DNA of 64,000 bases from Adiantum capillus-veneris (GCA_014529385.2 CM043953.1:63113872-63177871); one strand, 5' to 3'; positions 33,424 through 44,766 are shown, counted from the stretch's first letter. Numbers and translations are program-made. Notes: generated by a model not told the origin, from the sequence alone.

Positions 33424-33963
33424 TTGAAAAAGACCTTGAAAAGCGCTCCCATTCTATGCGTGCCCGATTGGAATGTAATTTTCCATGTGCATATTGATGC
33501 ATTGAACTTTGCTATTGGGTGTGTTCTAGCTCAACCAGGAGAACATAATTGGACTACCCCATTAGCTTTGCAAGTCGTCAAATTAAATGATGCTGAGAGA
33601 AACTACACCACTACAGAGAGGGAAGGTTTAGCTATGATTTATGCAATGAAAAAATTTCGCTACTACCTTCTTGCCAACAAGTTTGTTTTCTATGTTGATC
33701 ATCGAGCATTGTTGTATCTAGTGAATAAACCTTGCTCCGCGGGAATAATTACACGATGGTTGCTAATTCTTCTCGAGTTTGATTTTACTGTTGTGGTGAG
33801 ACCTGGTAAAAGACATGTCATGGTGGATCATTTGTCTTGCATACCCAATGGTGAAGCCCCTACTAGAATTGATGCTGAATTTCTAGTTAATGGTTTTCCG
33901 CCCAAGGAGGTTCTTAAGGATACAACTCAAAAATTGTTAAAAGAATGTGAACTTATTCTCTAA
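33424..33963 (+). CDS. Family G copy G1: RNase H domain (open segment)
   Basis: A 179-codon open frame carries the retroelement RNase H: HVHIDALNFAIGCVLAQPG (first Asp), YTTTEREGLAMIYAMKKFRY (Glu), FVFYVDHRALLYLVNK (Asp) and RHVMVDHLSCIPNG (last Asp). All four acidic positions are present. The enzyme removes the RNA strand during reverse transcription. The frame has no start of its own; it was part of a polyprotein and ends in TAA at 33961-33963, followed at once by integrase sequence in another frame. Confidence 0.8.
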   Translation: MKKTLKSAPILCVPDWNVIFHVHIDALNFAIGCVLAQPGEHNWTTPLALQVVKLNDAERNYTTTEREGLAMIYAMKKFRYYLLANKFVFYVDHRALLYLVNKPCSAGIITRWLLILLEFDFTVVVRPGKRHVMVDHLSCIPNGEAPTRIDAEFLVNGFPPKEVLKDTTQKLLKECELIL

Positions 33964-35095
33964 TTGCAGGAACTCTCTACAAGCTAGGGAAGGATGATAT
34001 TATTAGATGTTGTGCTCATGAGGATGAGTATTTATACATAATGCAAGAAGCCCACATGGGTATAGCCGGAGGACATTTCTCAGGGGAGCTAACTGCTAGA
34101 AATGTGTTGCAATCAGGCTATTGGTGGCCTACCTTATTCAAGGATGCATCACTTTTTGGAAAAGGATGTGATGAATGCCAACATTACAAACATCCTATTA
34201 AAGTGATTCAACCATTTGAAAAGTGGGTTTTAGACTTTGTAGGCCCAATTTAGTGCGGCAGCTTGTAACACTCAATGTCGATATATTATTGCTGCCATTG
34301 ACTATGTGACAAAGTGGATGGAAGCCAGGACGACATGCAAGGCTGCCAAGTTTCTCCTTGAGAACGTTATTACAAGATTTGGTGATTCCTTTGAAAATGG
34401 TACTCATTTTATAAATGGAGTGATAAAGGAACACACAACAAAATTCATGATAGGTCACCATAAGTCTACACCATATTACCCACAAGCAAATGGCCAAGCT
34501 GAGAGCACTAACAAGACCTTAATTTCTATCTTGACCAAAACAGTGGAAGCTCACCTCACAGATTGGGATTTAAAGCTGAATCAGCTCTATGGGCTTACCG
34601 TACTTCTTACAAAGTGGCTATTAAATTGTACACCATTCAAAATGGTATATGGCCAAGAAGTAGTTATGCCATGGGAGTTTGTAATCCCTAGTCTGTGTGT
34701 AGCTTCACAAGAAGGTTGGAACGGTAACCCTTTAGTTGAGCGTTTATATATCCTTGAAAGGTTAGACCAAGAAAGGGAATTGGCTGTGCAAAATGCACTT
34801 GTGGAGAAAGATAGGACGAAGAATTGGTTTGATTGTCATCTAAAGAATAGAGATATCAATGTTGGTGATAATAAAGTCCTTATGTATGGAGTGCGTAACG
34901 AGAAGAGAATGCAAAATCACCCCACAAGGTACCATTCGTGTGGAAACTCTTGATGGAGTTGAAACCATTGGATTCCTCAATGGGAGTAAATTTAAAAGAT
35001 ATTATGATCCTTTAAGCCAAGAGGAGCTACATGCCATCCATAAAAAAAAGACAGCCAAGGCAAAAGCAGAATTAAAGATACAAGATCAAGGCTAA
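33964..35095 (+). pseudogene. Family G copy G1: integrase (disabled)
   Basis: The zinc-binding HHCC region is clear: MQEAHMGIAGGHFSGELTAR, YWWPTLFKDA and GCDECQHYKHP. The catalytic core begins WVLDFVGPI (first Asp). After a stop and shift near 34253 it resumes with IDYVTKWMEARTTCKAAKFL and FENGTHF, where the usual S-D-N-G reads F-E-N-G, and YYPQANGQAESTNKTLISIL with the Glu. The C-terminal part ends after another frameshift (34860-34950) in GTIRVETLDGVETIG and YYDPLSQEEL. Loss of the second Asp and the breaks make it inactive. In copy A and G2 a retropepsin-like domain follows at this end; here H intervenes. Confidence 0.8.
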
Positions 35096-35175
35096 GGAGC
35101 GATAAAAACAGATAAGACGCCAACGAGAGGCCAACCTTAGAGTACCACATGCATTTCACGTTGAAATAGAGGATG

Positions 35176-35180
35176 ATTGG
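35176..35180. repeat. Left target-site duplication ATTGG of giant element H
   Basis: ATTGG precedes the terminus at 35181 and recurs at 59566-59570 after the other terminus. Copy A (about 27880, minus) shows the uninterrupted sequence GATGATTGGTTGGACTCT with a single ATTGG, as expected for the empty site. Confidence 0.9.
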
Positions 35181-35955
35181 TGTTAGCGGATACGCCGCGA
35201 CGGACGTCAGTTCAGCGAGAACTCACCTAACAAGATTTGTCAGCTAAGGACGAAGTTTGACCCACAGGCGTGTGGAAGCAAGCATAGGGTGTCAACCTAC
35301 ACTCGATCGACTCTTGACTACTTCCTACAGAGGTCTCTACCCAATGCCATAAGCTACAGCCTTCAGGAGTACATAAGAGGAGATTTCCTACAACGCTTTC
35401 AAGAGCCAAATACCCATCAAACGTTCTCAAAATGCTACGGAACTTGAAGGAAACCCTATTAACACCAATAGGTCGCTCTCCCTAAGGTCCATGAACCAAA
35501 ACCCCAACCCTAAACACCCGGTGCAAAATCACGTAGGATGTCTGGTCGAAATTTGCAGGTCATCGTTTCCAAAAACTAAAGTACCTAATGTGTAGCTCTA
35601 CTCAATGCGAATGCGTGGATATGCTGAAATGTGAAAACAGACAACGCATGCTCACCGAATCACCAGATATAGCTCGTGGGTCGAGCTCGCAAAGCCAGAT
35701 TGTACACACACAATGTAGGTGTTGGCGTGTATCTCTCTTCGGGGGCAACACGCTACACTTCTCCGCACTCGATTTCGACCACCGGTACGCGCGTAGCGTC
35801 AAGATAAAACTCTCACTCTCTCTCTCGTACACAGAGTACTCTCACTCACACAGACAAAACTTATAAAATGACAAAGGTTTTTTCCATTAAGGTCAAAAGT
35901 GGTATAAATACCTTACAATTTCAAACCCTAATGTACCAATTTAACCATTCACTCA
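35181..35955 (-). repeat. 3' LTR of element H, 5'-truncated
   Basis: Collinear with 58639-59410 throughout, including TATAAATACCTTACAAT and the long shared stretch around CTACAGCCTTCAGGAGTAC. The minus-strand start of the LTR (equivalent to 59411-59565) and any polypurine tract are absent, and coiled-coil ORF sequence follows instead. A deletion or recombination removed them. Confidence 0.8.
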
Positions 35956-36148
35956 GTCTAATAGCAGACAGATCATATGCACATCTATATGTGTTTTGGA
36001 AGAAGAAGATGTTGTCTGTTGCCTGTCCAGGTTTAAAGGTTTCAAAAACCGCCAGAAGGGTTTACATATTTTTTTGAGCATGATGCAAGAGAGATCAGGT
36101 GAGCCAGTGAACAATTTAATGGTGCCCGTTAGGGTTTTCACCATGTGC

Positions 36149-39100
36149 TCACTCATTCTCTCGCCTGCCTTCAAGCCTTGCAGCTTTGGGTAGTTGAGCC
36201 ATGTGTGTTGGCTTTTCTGCAGCAGCTCTTGTGCTTTCTAGGTGCATCCTTGGTAGAGGGCAAAAGCTAAGGTTGTCTCTGACTCTTTTAGGCGCCTCTA
36301 CCAAATGAACTAAATATTGTGGGTATTTGGTGAGCCATGCCTTTTTCCACTTTGGCTGAGAGTCCACAATCAGCTTAACTCCTTCTGTTTTGGAGTTATC
36401 TGCTTTGTATAGTGGCACTATTGGCTCCTCTTTAATCCGTTTGTTTATTGTAGCAGCTTCATACTTGAGAAGAGGATATGGGAGAGAAGGCTGTAGCCAT
36501 TCATGCCGAATGATATTGGCATCTAACTTCTGAATGGTCATAGACTTAAATACTCTCTGCTCCCACTCCATTGCTTCCTTGGCCGTGTCTTTTATTGCCG
36601 CTTCTATTGCATTCTGTAGATTTTCTTCTTCTTCTTGTGTCAGATCCTGAGGTTCTTCTGATGGTCCCACAAGGATGTCCTCTTGCATAGTGGTGTCCAC
36701 TGGATCTGACACATTTTCTATGTCAATGCCTTCCATTGCTGCTGGCCCTGTGTTCAACTGTTGCTCTTCAGTCTGTTGTTGGCCTTTCAGCTCATCTATC
36801 TGCTTTTGATATGCCTTCTTTTCCTATTCGGCTTGATCTCCCATGTTCACTAAGAGGTCGTTCAAATCTGCATTGGTTTTTTCAGCCTCTTCTAGCTTCC
36901 TCTTGGTGTCTTCATTTTTTGTTTGCAATCTCTTTAATTCCTCGTCCATCTTCTTTTTCAAGGCTTCTAGCTCATCTTTCATGGCCTTGTTCTCATCTTC
37001 CAGACGGTTTTGCATTACTAGGGAGCCCTCGGCCAGCATCAGTCTTTGTCTCTTCTCTAGTGTCAACTCCTTTTGGAGCTCCTTCATCTGTTCTTCATAT
37101 AGATCATTCTCTGAAGCAGTGCCAGTCGAGGTAGCAGCTTTGACTCTGGCCGGAGACGCCCTTAGCCTTTGGATGGTCTGATCCTTCACTTTCATTTGAT
37201 CTTTTAGCTCTATCACTTCATCCTGGCTTGCCTCATGTTCTAGCTCAGCCTTTCCTTAGCATTCCTCAAAGTTTTAACCTCTTTGGACTCATCAGCAAGC
37301 TGCAGTGTCAAATTGTCGCTCTCTTTCTCCGCATCTATCAGTGATTTGCTAATTTTCTTGTAATCCTCCTCTAGCTTTTGTTCTACTGCCTGACTCTGTC
37401 GTTCCATCTCTTGGAATCTTTGTAGTGCCGCGTCCAGATTGTCTTGCATCTTGGTTTGTTTCTCTATGTTTTCTTGGTCTTGTTTTTGCAGTGAGTCCAC
37501 TTCAGCTTTGATATTAACTTCATTTGTTTTGAGATTATCAATTTCAATCCCAATGGCCATCGACCTTGCTTTGAGCCCGTTGAGTTTTTGTATTACTACA
37601 TCCCAATCATTGGTTGGTGGCTGTAGATCCACTGTGTCTGTGGCCATCTCCTTCAACTCCACTAACCGAGCGCTCTGCATATATTCCTTGGGTCTTGTGC
37701 TCGACAACTCAAAAGCTCCATTAGCTGCCTCTTCTCGAGAGTACCCAGCAGCTAGGAGATCAAGAAATATTCTATAGTTTCTTTCTTCTGGATCTGGCTT
37801 CTCAGCTTTTGGCTCAGCTTCTTCCTTTTGCTCTTATTTTGCTTGGAGTCTTGTTGCTCATCAAGTTTGTTCAACTCCTCTTTTTGTTGGGTTTGTGGAG
37901 GACTAAGAGGAGGTGGTGATGGTGGTGGGCTAGATTCTCGACTTGATTGTGGAGTTGGTTGCTTCTTCTTGGAATCCCAATCCGCCTTTGTTTTCCTCTC
38001 TCTTTCTTGGCCTTCTTGCTCTTCTAGCAGCTGCCGTCTCACTTCGTACACCTCTTCTTCTATAAACAATATATTTGGGATATTCTCTGCTGTAGCATCT
38101 AAGATCTCAAAATTCTTGATATAATCTTCAAACTGATCTCTGTGAATCCTTCAGGATGATCCAGACATAGCCTCAAGAGATGGCTTCCATAACTCGCTCA
38201 GATTCCCTTTTAGCGCTCTTTTGGCTCTGAAACTTTCCATTAGTCTTTCTAGCCTTGCCGCTTTCTGTGACTTTGTTTCCTTGATTGGCACCTGTAGAGT
38301 TTCCTTCTTTCCCTTCTTTGGCTCTGGCGGCTCTTCTAGCACTGTCTCTAAACGGCGCTTCAACCTTGTGGCTACCCTGGGCGGCTTAGGAGGTTCTTCT
38401 TCTTTGTCTTCCTTCAGCTTGAGCCAATCATTTTGTGAGGGAGGTAGAGGCCAGTTTCCCTTTTCATGCAATGCTCCATAAACGACTTTTGTTATCAACT
38501 CACCAGGTACAATATAGGTGGGATTTTTGGTCCCCATCTCACTAGATTGCCGTGGATGTAAGTGGCATAATTTATCTCTTTTGGTTTGCTCTTTTGCATT
38601 GCCCAGGTGAAAGTGGTGGCAATAGCTCCAGGTGGCATCCTGTATTTCTGTGGCCGCTTTGTACACATGTGGAAGTATTGATTGTATAGTTGGATCATGA
38701 TAGCCACCTTTGGGTTTGCAATATCTTCAAATGTATAGTTATTCTTCTTTTCCGAGTAGACCTTAATGTCATCTCGCCTCTTTGTCACACTATCTCCTTT
38801 GTTAGAGATGTCAAGTGCTGCTGCCACCACCTTCTCTGTGATGACAATCATTGTATTAGACTTGCCTTGCAGATCTGTAACTCGGGCTATGCCGTCCTCT
38901 TTGATTGTGGTGACAAATTCCCACACTCTTTTAACATCAATCCCTGCTGGCAAGGCTTCAAAGTAATTGTGGAGATCCAGTTTCTCCAAGTAGTCCCCCA
39001 TCTTGCTCCTGACAAATTCATTGAGCTCTCGAGGTATCATGGGTAGCTCCACTGCATTTCCCTCCGGATATTTAAAGACTCCTTGGTAGATTCTCAGATC

Positions 39101-39205
39101 ATTGGTCTCTAGCAGGTCATCTTGAATCCACGTGCTTGTGGGCTTTAGGGTTCCCTTTGGGATAACAAAAGGCTCCACTTCTTCTAAGTAGTCCTTGATA
39201 GTCAT
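36149..39205 (-). pseudogene. Element H: long 3' ORF with coiled coil, downstream of integrase
   Basis: Six consecutive minus-strand segments form one broken frame of about 1,000 codons. The start (39205) reads MTIKDYLEEVEPFVIPKGTL and includes VWEFVTTIKEDGIARVTDLQ and VAIMIQLYNQYFHMCTKR, a globular part resembling the 'plant transposon protein' region of other large elements. A Lys/Glu/Pro-rich linker follows (KEEEPPKPPRV, SPPPSPPPLSP). Long heptad-like coiled coils come next (37707-36824: LKARSMAIGIEIDNLKTNEV; LEALKKKMDEELKRLQTKNE), then an acidic tail. Breaks are shifts near 38530, 37790 and 37245, a TGA at 38151-38153 and a stop near 36823. Position after pol matches the env-like or extra ORF of giant plant elements; no membrane segment is seen. 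Function unknown. Confidence 0.6.
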
Positions 39206-39364
39206 CCTCTTCTTCTTTGCCCAGGGGATTCACCATGGAAAACTTACCACATCACGTAAGTGCAGGGGAGGGGGGTTATTTTACAAGTTACATAAGCGTA
39301 TAAGTTAGGGTAGGCCCCTAATAATTTATCTCCCAAGCTTAAAAATAATAGAGGGGGTATCATA

Positions 39365-39368
<4 letters not shown>

Positions 39369-39402
<34 letters not shown>
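39369..39402. repeat. Homopolymer of 34 consecutive G
   Basis: An uninterrupted G34 (C34 on the coding strand of element H) lies between the coiled-coil ORF and the palindrome array. It can form G-quadruplexes. Its exact length is uncertain in any sequencing method. Confidence 0.9.
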
Positions 39403-39403
<1 letters not shown>

Positions 39404-40109
39404 CTGACCCGGGTTGATTACTTGTAACGATTAGTCACCGATGTGTACTAGAACTTGGATTAATTTTGGGAAAGTTTTTTTATCAAGTCACACATAAAAT
39501 CTTGCATCAAGCCGGTCATAAATAAGGGCTGATTTGGAGTAGGTCAAGGGTTGATTTACACAAGCTTTGGATGGGTCAAAATTGGACGAGTAGCCAGAGT
39601 GCAGGTTGATCAGGCACATAATTTGAAAGTCAAACTAAGACACATTGAGAGTACATCTAGTTATTAACAGAAGTGGTTCCTTAGGATGTTGCAGATCACT
39701 ATGCTACACACTCTTTGGCTAGTTTTACTCAGTTAGATCATGTGAGACCTAACTTTTATATGTAAGATAGGGGTATGACAATTTTCTTCATTGATTTTTG
39801 TATAAGCGTAGAAAGGGGGTCATATTCCCTACTATGAGTCATATATAGAGGTTTTATCAAAGTTGTCCGCTTGCACATGGCGTCCCGTTTTATATATAGA
39901 GTGAATCTCCCGGGCTTCTTTGCAGGTGATTTTGTGGCTGCCATGGATCCTGTTGCACTCAGTAGTCCAAATTTAGCGTTTTTTACATATTAGCTGATAA
40001 ACTGAGTTCTGACTACCCAAATGACTTGAAAATTGAAATAAGAACTCAAAAGGAACTAGGGAAACCCTGCATGTGCCCACAGTAGATTTCTGGCTGAAAA
40101 CTAATCATG

Positions 40110-40991
40110 TAGACATCCTACACATAGGATGTCTACCTTCTCTGTTTTTGGTGAAACTTGATAGGCTTGTGGCCTTTGACATGTGCAACATGGCTATGTA
40201 ATTGGAATTGGGTTTGGGCATCAAAAAGTGCAATTTTGAGCAGATTTAGGCTTTGGCCTCACAAATTGGGTAGGATGTCCTAAACAGGTGGCAAATGATA
40301 TTCAAATGGGTTGAAATTTGATATATAGGCTTCTTATACCATGCAAGAGGCTCCCATGAAGTCAATTCCTGCACAGAAGGTCAATATGACACTGAAGACA
40401 TCCTACGCGTAGGATGTCTATTTTCTCAAAATGACTTGAAGTTGGTTCTGTGGGTAGTCCTTAGCATGTAGAACATGGTCCTGCTCTTAGATTTTGATTT
40501 GGATAAGCATTGATGTTGTTTAAGAGCATGTGTAGTGTTTTCAGACTCAAAAATTGCATCTTGGAGGTTTTGGGGGCCAAATGTGATGGAAATGGCTTAA
40601 AATTTGATACATGAGCTTGTGAAGGTATTATAAAGACATCTGGAACTCAAAAACACCAACTGGAGGTCAAATAGGTCATTTAGACATCCTACGCGTAGGA
40701 TGTCTATTTCATTAATTTTCATATCTGACCCCACAATTAGCTTGGCAATGTGCTAATGAGTATATTGTGCAAATTTCATGTGATTTGGACTAGTTTTGGA
40801 AGGTCTATGATCCATTATTTCCTCTATGCTCTGACTTTCTGTTTCTTGATGCATATGAGGTCAACTCTTGTCCAAATGTGATGAAACTTGATGGCTAGCA
40901 TGTATAAGCTGTGTAGAATCTCTGTATGAGGTGAGATGTTGAGTTTGGTTCCCAATCATGGCCTTGAGACATCCTACGCGTAGGATGTCTC
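40110..40991. repeat. Array of four 26-bp palindromes at 285-bp spacing (element H, 3' side)
   Basis: Each unit carries TAGACATCCTACG followed directly by its reverse complement. Positions are 40110-40135 (centre ACACAT, two changes), 40396-40419 (24-bp core), 40681-40706 (perfect) and 40966-40991 (perfect, G/C at the outer pair). Centres are 285, 286 and 285 bp apart. The sequence between palindromes is only faintly similar from unit to unit (for example AAATTTGATA.A..GCTT), so the palindromes are far better conserved than their surroundings. The array lies downstream of the integrase/retropepsin ORF in the element's orientation. Confidence 0.9.
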
Positions 40992-42545
40992 CTGATGAAT
41001 TTTATATGAGAAATGCTACTAGTACATGCCCTGAGCCCCCCTGGGTCCCCTTTAAGCCCTATTTCAATAAAAAAGTCAAAAAGATAGATAGAAACTCCCT
41101 GTTTGGCTTTCAGAGCCTCTGAGCCGTTTTCTCACTCTTTGAGTGCTTTTCGGCGATGAAATTTCTTGATGTTAGTCTCCATAGCTTCATGGTTACTTGG
41201 GGATCCTTACCATATGGTTTTTGTTGGCTTTGGATTCACCGGAGCTCTGTTTGGCAATTTGTCGCTCTGGAAGCGCCCGTGGTTGCGTTCACCTGTTGTC
41301 GATGACTTGTGGTTGACTACCACCATAGGACTTGGTTGTTAATGGTCTAGGAAAGCCGCTCGTGAAGTTTGGTGGCAAATTGACATCCGGTTTGGCCGTG
41401 AGAGCTAGTTGACACTTTGTGTGTCTGATGCCGTTTCTGAAGCTTAGTCCTGCTTCGGGTCGCCTTATGGCCATGTGGGCTACACAGCCCTGTAGAGCAT
41501 GCGGAGATGCTCCTACCCATGAGTTTTGGTAGCATTTGGGCGACTTTCCACCGATTTACCATTTGGTGGCCTCTTGCAGGGCTCTAGAAGTTAGGGTTTT
41601 TCCCAATGGTTTTTTGCCGCCTTTGTGCATTTAAGAGTGGTCTCCTATGCTAGGGTAAACTACCGATGAAGCCTTATTGCTTTTGGGTTAGCCGTTAGGT
41701 GGCCACCTCTACCTGTAGGTCTCTACTGCTCGTTTTCCGTGTGAACCCTACACTAGTTTTCGCGACAAAACATCAAACATACGCAAAAAGCTCAAGGTGG
41801 TGAGCTTACCTCTCATATCTGGAGCCTGTCGGGTGGTCGTGTGCGTCGTAGAAGCAGCTGGAAGTCCGGTTCGCTCTAGGTGGCAAGAGCTCTCTCTCAA
41901 GAAGGAAATAGCAGAAATGAGCTCTAAGTGAAGTGAAAAAATCTTGTAATGGGGGTCCCCGAACCACTTTTTATGAAATTGGACATGTGCTCCCAACTTC
42001 TTGCAAGATGCGGTTTAGGCTCGAAAAATTCTTGATTTGGACTCCATTTGCCTAGTTTCCGAGAAATTTGACGTTTCGGTCAAAATCTGGCCAAAACACG
42101 CCTTCAGCTCCATTCACATAATTTCAACCCCATTGTACCATAGGTTTTCCTATAGTCACTGATTATCCCCATATTTTTTTGTTTTTCATTACGACCGTAT
42201 TTCACCTGCTTTTTGTATTTTTGAAGGTTTTCTGCCGATAATTAGTAAAATTAAAAAGAAAATATCAAATTAAACCCCAAAAATCCCCAAAAATCATAAT
42301 AACTCAAAAACATCACCGCAAAACACTATATACACTCACATGCAATTTTTATGGCCGGATTTCTCCGTTTTACCAGTAATTTTCCCGAAAAATGGCTATT
42401 TTTACATATATACACACACCTAGGGGCCTGATTTGGCGTTTAGCCCCATATACTTGTAGATTTGTGCTATATAAGGGCATATGTACTTAGGTTAGTCCAA
42501 ATTTGTTTGCAATCAAACAAAAATCCTTCAAAATAGTCGAAAAAC
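40992..42545. other. Non-coding spacer of element H
   Basis: No conserved frame is seen over this stretch. It holds only short ORFs on both strands. The minus strand near 42590-42600 contains a purine run (plus-strand CCCCCCCTCCT) that resembles a polypurine tract, but no LTR follows it. Confidence 0.4.
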
Positions 42546-43327
42546 ATGCCCTTTTTTGCTCTTTTTACCTTCATTGGGTCCGCATTGAGAATGCCTCCCC
42601 CCCTCCTAGTCGGAGTCCTCCTGGACGACAAGGTATCGCCTCGGGGTATATTCCGTGCATGGGTTAAAAATTGTGCTAATGCGCGGGCTTGTCATGTGGC
42701 CCTATTTGATGCATACTCAATCAATGCATGAAAAAATCAATGCTGTGCGAGAGGAGGGAATAAGCAAGATGCTTATTGGCATTCGGCGTCAAAGTTTCCT
42801 GTTGGTTGTTGATTTGGTTGGCGGATTTTCTTTGCAAGTAAAAGTTGTAACTCCAGAGCTCTCTGTTTGATCGTCTTTGTTGCGAAAGTCGCTTGGTTTG
42901 CCGCTAGTGTTGATATGGCCATGGTTGTCTCCGTGGAGAGAATTGTCGTGGTGAAATTGGCCGTAGTCTTTTTCTCTTTTGCTTTCCATTTGTAGCTTTG
43001 TTTTGGAGGTTTTTGTAGATTTATTGCCACGTTCGTGGTCGTCATTGTTGTGCTGCTGATCAGCACCCACATAGATCGGTTTGCCTGTTTCATATGTAGT
43101 GTGTGTCTGCATGCCGGTGTTGCTTGTACTGAAGGGTGTTCCTATTGCTTTGGTTTTGGGATCCAAATGCGAGTCGCATTTAAGTTGTTACTCAGCATTC
43201 TCTTTGGGATCCATATCTTTTTTATTCCCGTGGTTGTTGGTTGAACTGTGTGCTTCTGTTGACTTTTTCTGTTGTATTGTGGTTTGTATGCCATGTCACC
43301 TCTATCCTTCCGCACCCGCACCCATAC
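42546..43327 (-). pseudogene. Element H: C-terminal tail after the second retropepsin
   Basis: Overlapping minus-strand frames (43166-42789) give a Thr-, Lys- and Asn-rich, low-complexity product (ENPPTKSTTNRKL near its end) with no domain. It follows the retropepsin-containing ORF after a stop at 43328 and probably represents its disordered tail. Evidence for translation is only position and open frame. Confidence 0.35.
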
Positions 43328-44158
43328 TTATTTTTTGTGTGTTGCTAACCTTGATCTTTCCACTGCAGTCTGTGTTGTTTTATGTTTGTAGTGAACATGG
43401 TTGGTAGTGCCCTGGTTGTTCTTCATGGGTATCGTGTTGTTCTTTAGTGGCACCCATCCTTTTGGTTCTTTATCCAATGATTGTGGTGCTGTCATCTGGT
43501 TCTTCTGGGTTTGCTGAGCAAAGGCTACCACGTGTTGTTCTTGTGCATGTTGAATTTTGACTGTATCCGAATGCCAATCTATCTGCACATTATGTGACTC
43601 TTTTTGCCAAGGTTGTCCCAACAACATGGGGTGTAGTGTGCTCGCATCTGCAACCACGTAAAACTTGTGGGGGTAAATATATTGATGTATTTGTACATGC
43701 AATATATTCCAGCCCAATGTTCTTAGCGAATGTGATGTACTACTTTCCAGCACTTCTGGAGTTGGTTGTAGGTGATCTTTGGGCTTGAGTTGTTTATATA
43801 ATTTGTAAGAGATCAGATTTTCTTGAGCTCCAGAATCAAGCAATGCCGTCGATTCAACTTGATTGCTACCCACTTTGACTGCAATTATTGGTTCCACTGT
43901 GTCTTCACCAAAATTCGTTAGTCGAATAACATTTATTCGCAACGGTGATCCACTTTGTGTAGTGGTTCTTGCGTCTACTTTTTGTGTTGCCTTGGCTTCC
44001 GCCCATTTTGTGAGATAGTCTGTAGCCACAATGATATATTGGGTATGGGTGCGATATGCAGGGGGTGAAATAGGACCCACAAAATCAATGCCCCATTTTG
44101 CAAATGCCCGTGCTCCCATCATTGGCCGTAGTGGCATCTCATCTCTCTTTATCGGCAC
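43328..44158 (-). CDS. Element H: chimeric ORF, truncated integrase core fused to a retropepsin-like domain
   Basis: A 276-codon open frame. Residues 1-65 are integrase core: FAKWGIDFVGPISP with the first catalytic Asp, and IIVATDYLTKWAEAKATQ. The core stops at KVDARTT; the second Asp and Glu are missing. From about residue 80 the frame becomes an aspartic protease of retropepsin type: EPIIAVKVGSNQVESTALLD, SGAQENLISYKLYKQL, a 'GWNILHVQIHQYIYPHKFYV' strand region and LHPMLLGQPWQKESHNVQID W, ending in KGWVPLKNN. D-S-G is intact. A retropepsin downstream of integrase also occurs in family G (27806-27558; 59611-59880) with the same closing LG..W...IDW and WVP motifs. The junction may be recombination or a true lineage feature. 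Confidence 0.7.
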   Translation of the reverse strand: MPIKRDEMPLRPMMGARAFAKWGIDFVGPISPPAYRTHTQYIIVATDYLTKWAEAKATQKVDARTTTQSGSPLRINVIRLTNFGEDTVEPIIAVKVGSNQVESTALLDSGAQENLISYKLYKQLKPKDHLQPTPEVLESSTSHSLRTLGWNILHVQIHQYIYPHKFYVVADASTLHPMLLGQPWQKESHNVQIDWHSDTVKIQHAQEQHVVAFAQQTQKNQMTAPQSLDKEPKGWVPLKNNTIPMKNNQGTTNHVHYKHKTTQTAVERSRLATHKK

Positions 44159-44766
44159 CTTAGTGCGCTAACATGCATCACAACACTTTACAAACTCCTC
44201 AGCATCCATATGCAATGTAGGCCACCATATTCCTGCGGTTAAGACAATTTTTACCGTCTTATCGCCTGAAAAATGGCCTCCACATATTCCTCCATGTGCG
44301 TGTTCTAGAATCAACAGGTATTCGCTTTCACTTGCATAGATTCTAAGTTGATTGTCCTTTCCTCGCTTGTAGAGTTGATTTCGAATTAAATTAATGTCGC
44401 GAGCCTCCAGCTCTATAGCCCTTTTTCGCGCTTTTGTTATGTTTTCAGGAAATGTCCTTGTTGTTTTAAAATCAATGATATATTGACTCCATGCAGGTGC
44501 AATGTTACCTGAAACAATGTCGCGTGATCCACCGGTCTTTTGGCACTACATATAGTACAATTGTTAACATAAGCATGTGTGTCAGCATACATAGTTGGCC
44601 AATAAACTCCTAATTGTTTCGGTCTTTGGTGTGTTTTCATTATTGAACAATAAAATGCACAATCCTGGACGTATGCTTCTTTAAGATAACACTCGAATTC
44701 CTCTGGATTTATACATAATCGTAGAATTTGGTCCGAGCCTAGATGGCACAGTCGTCCTGCAATCAA
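44159..44766 (-). pseudogene. Element H: integrase N-terminal region with two zinc-binding-like modules
   Basis: Two similar modules follow one another. The first (44766-44500) reads ILRLCINPEEFECYLKEAYV, then GVYWPTMYADTHAYVNNCTI C. The second (about 44380-44170) reads QLRIYASESEYLLILEHAHG, GGHFSGDKTVKIVL, GIWWPTLHMDAEEFVKCCDA C. Both share the pattern LR...E......L..A....KT...(Y/W)WPT..DA..(Y/F)V..C..C, but only the second has the full H-H-C-C set. An in-frame stop lies right after the second CxxC, at about 44168. Integrase uses this domain to multimerise on the DNA ends. The duplicate probably arose within the element's ancestry. Confidence 0.65.

Noticed and set aside
35588-35866. ORFs in the LTRs of H (for example 92 and 127 codons at 35588 and 58772)
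   Set aside because: The two LTR copies do not preserve the same frame and there is no domain.
40110-40991. Possible CRISPR-like array (regularly spaced repeats)
   Set aside because: Spacing of 285 bp is far too large, there are no cas genes, and the setting is a plant retrotransposon.
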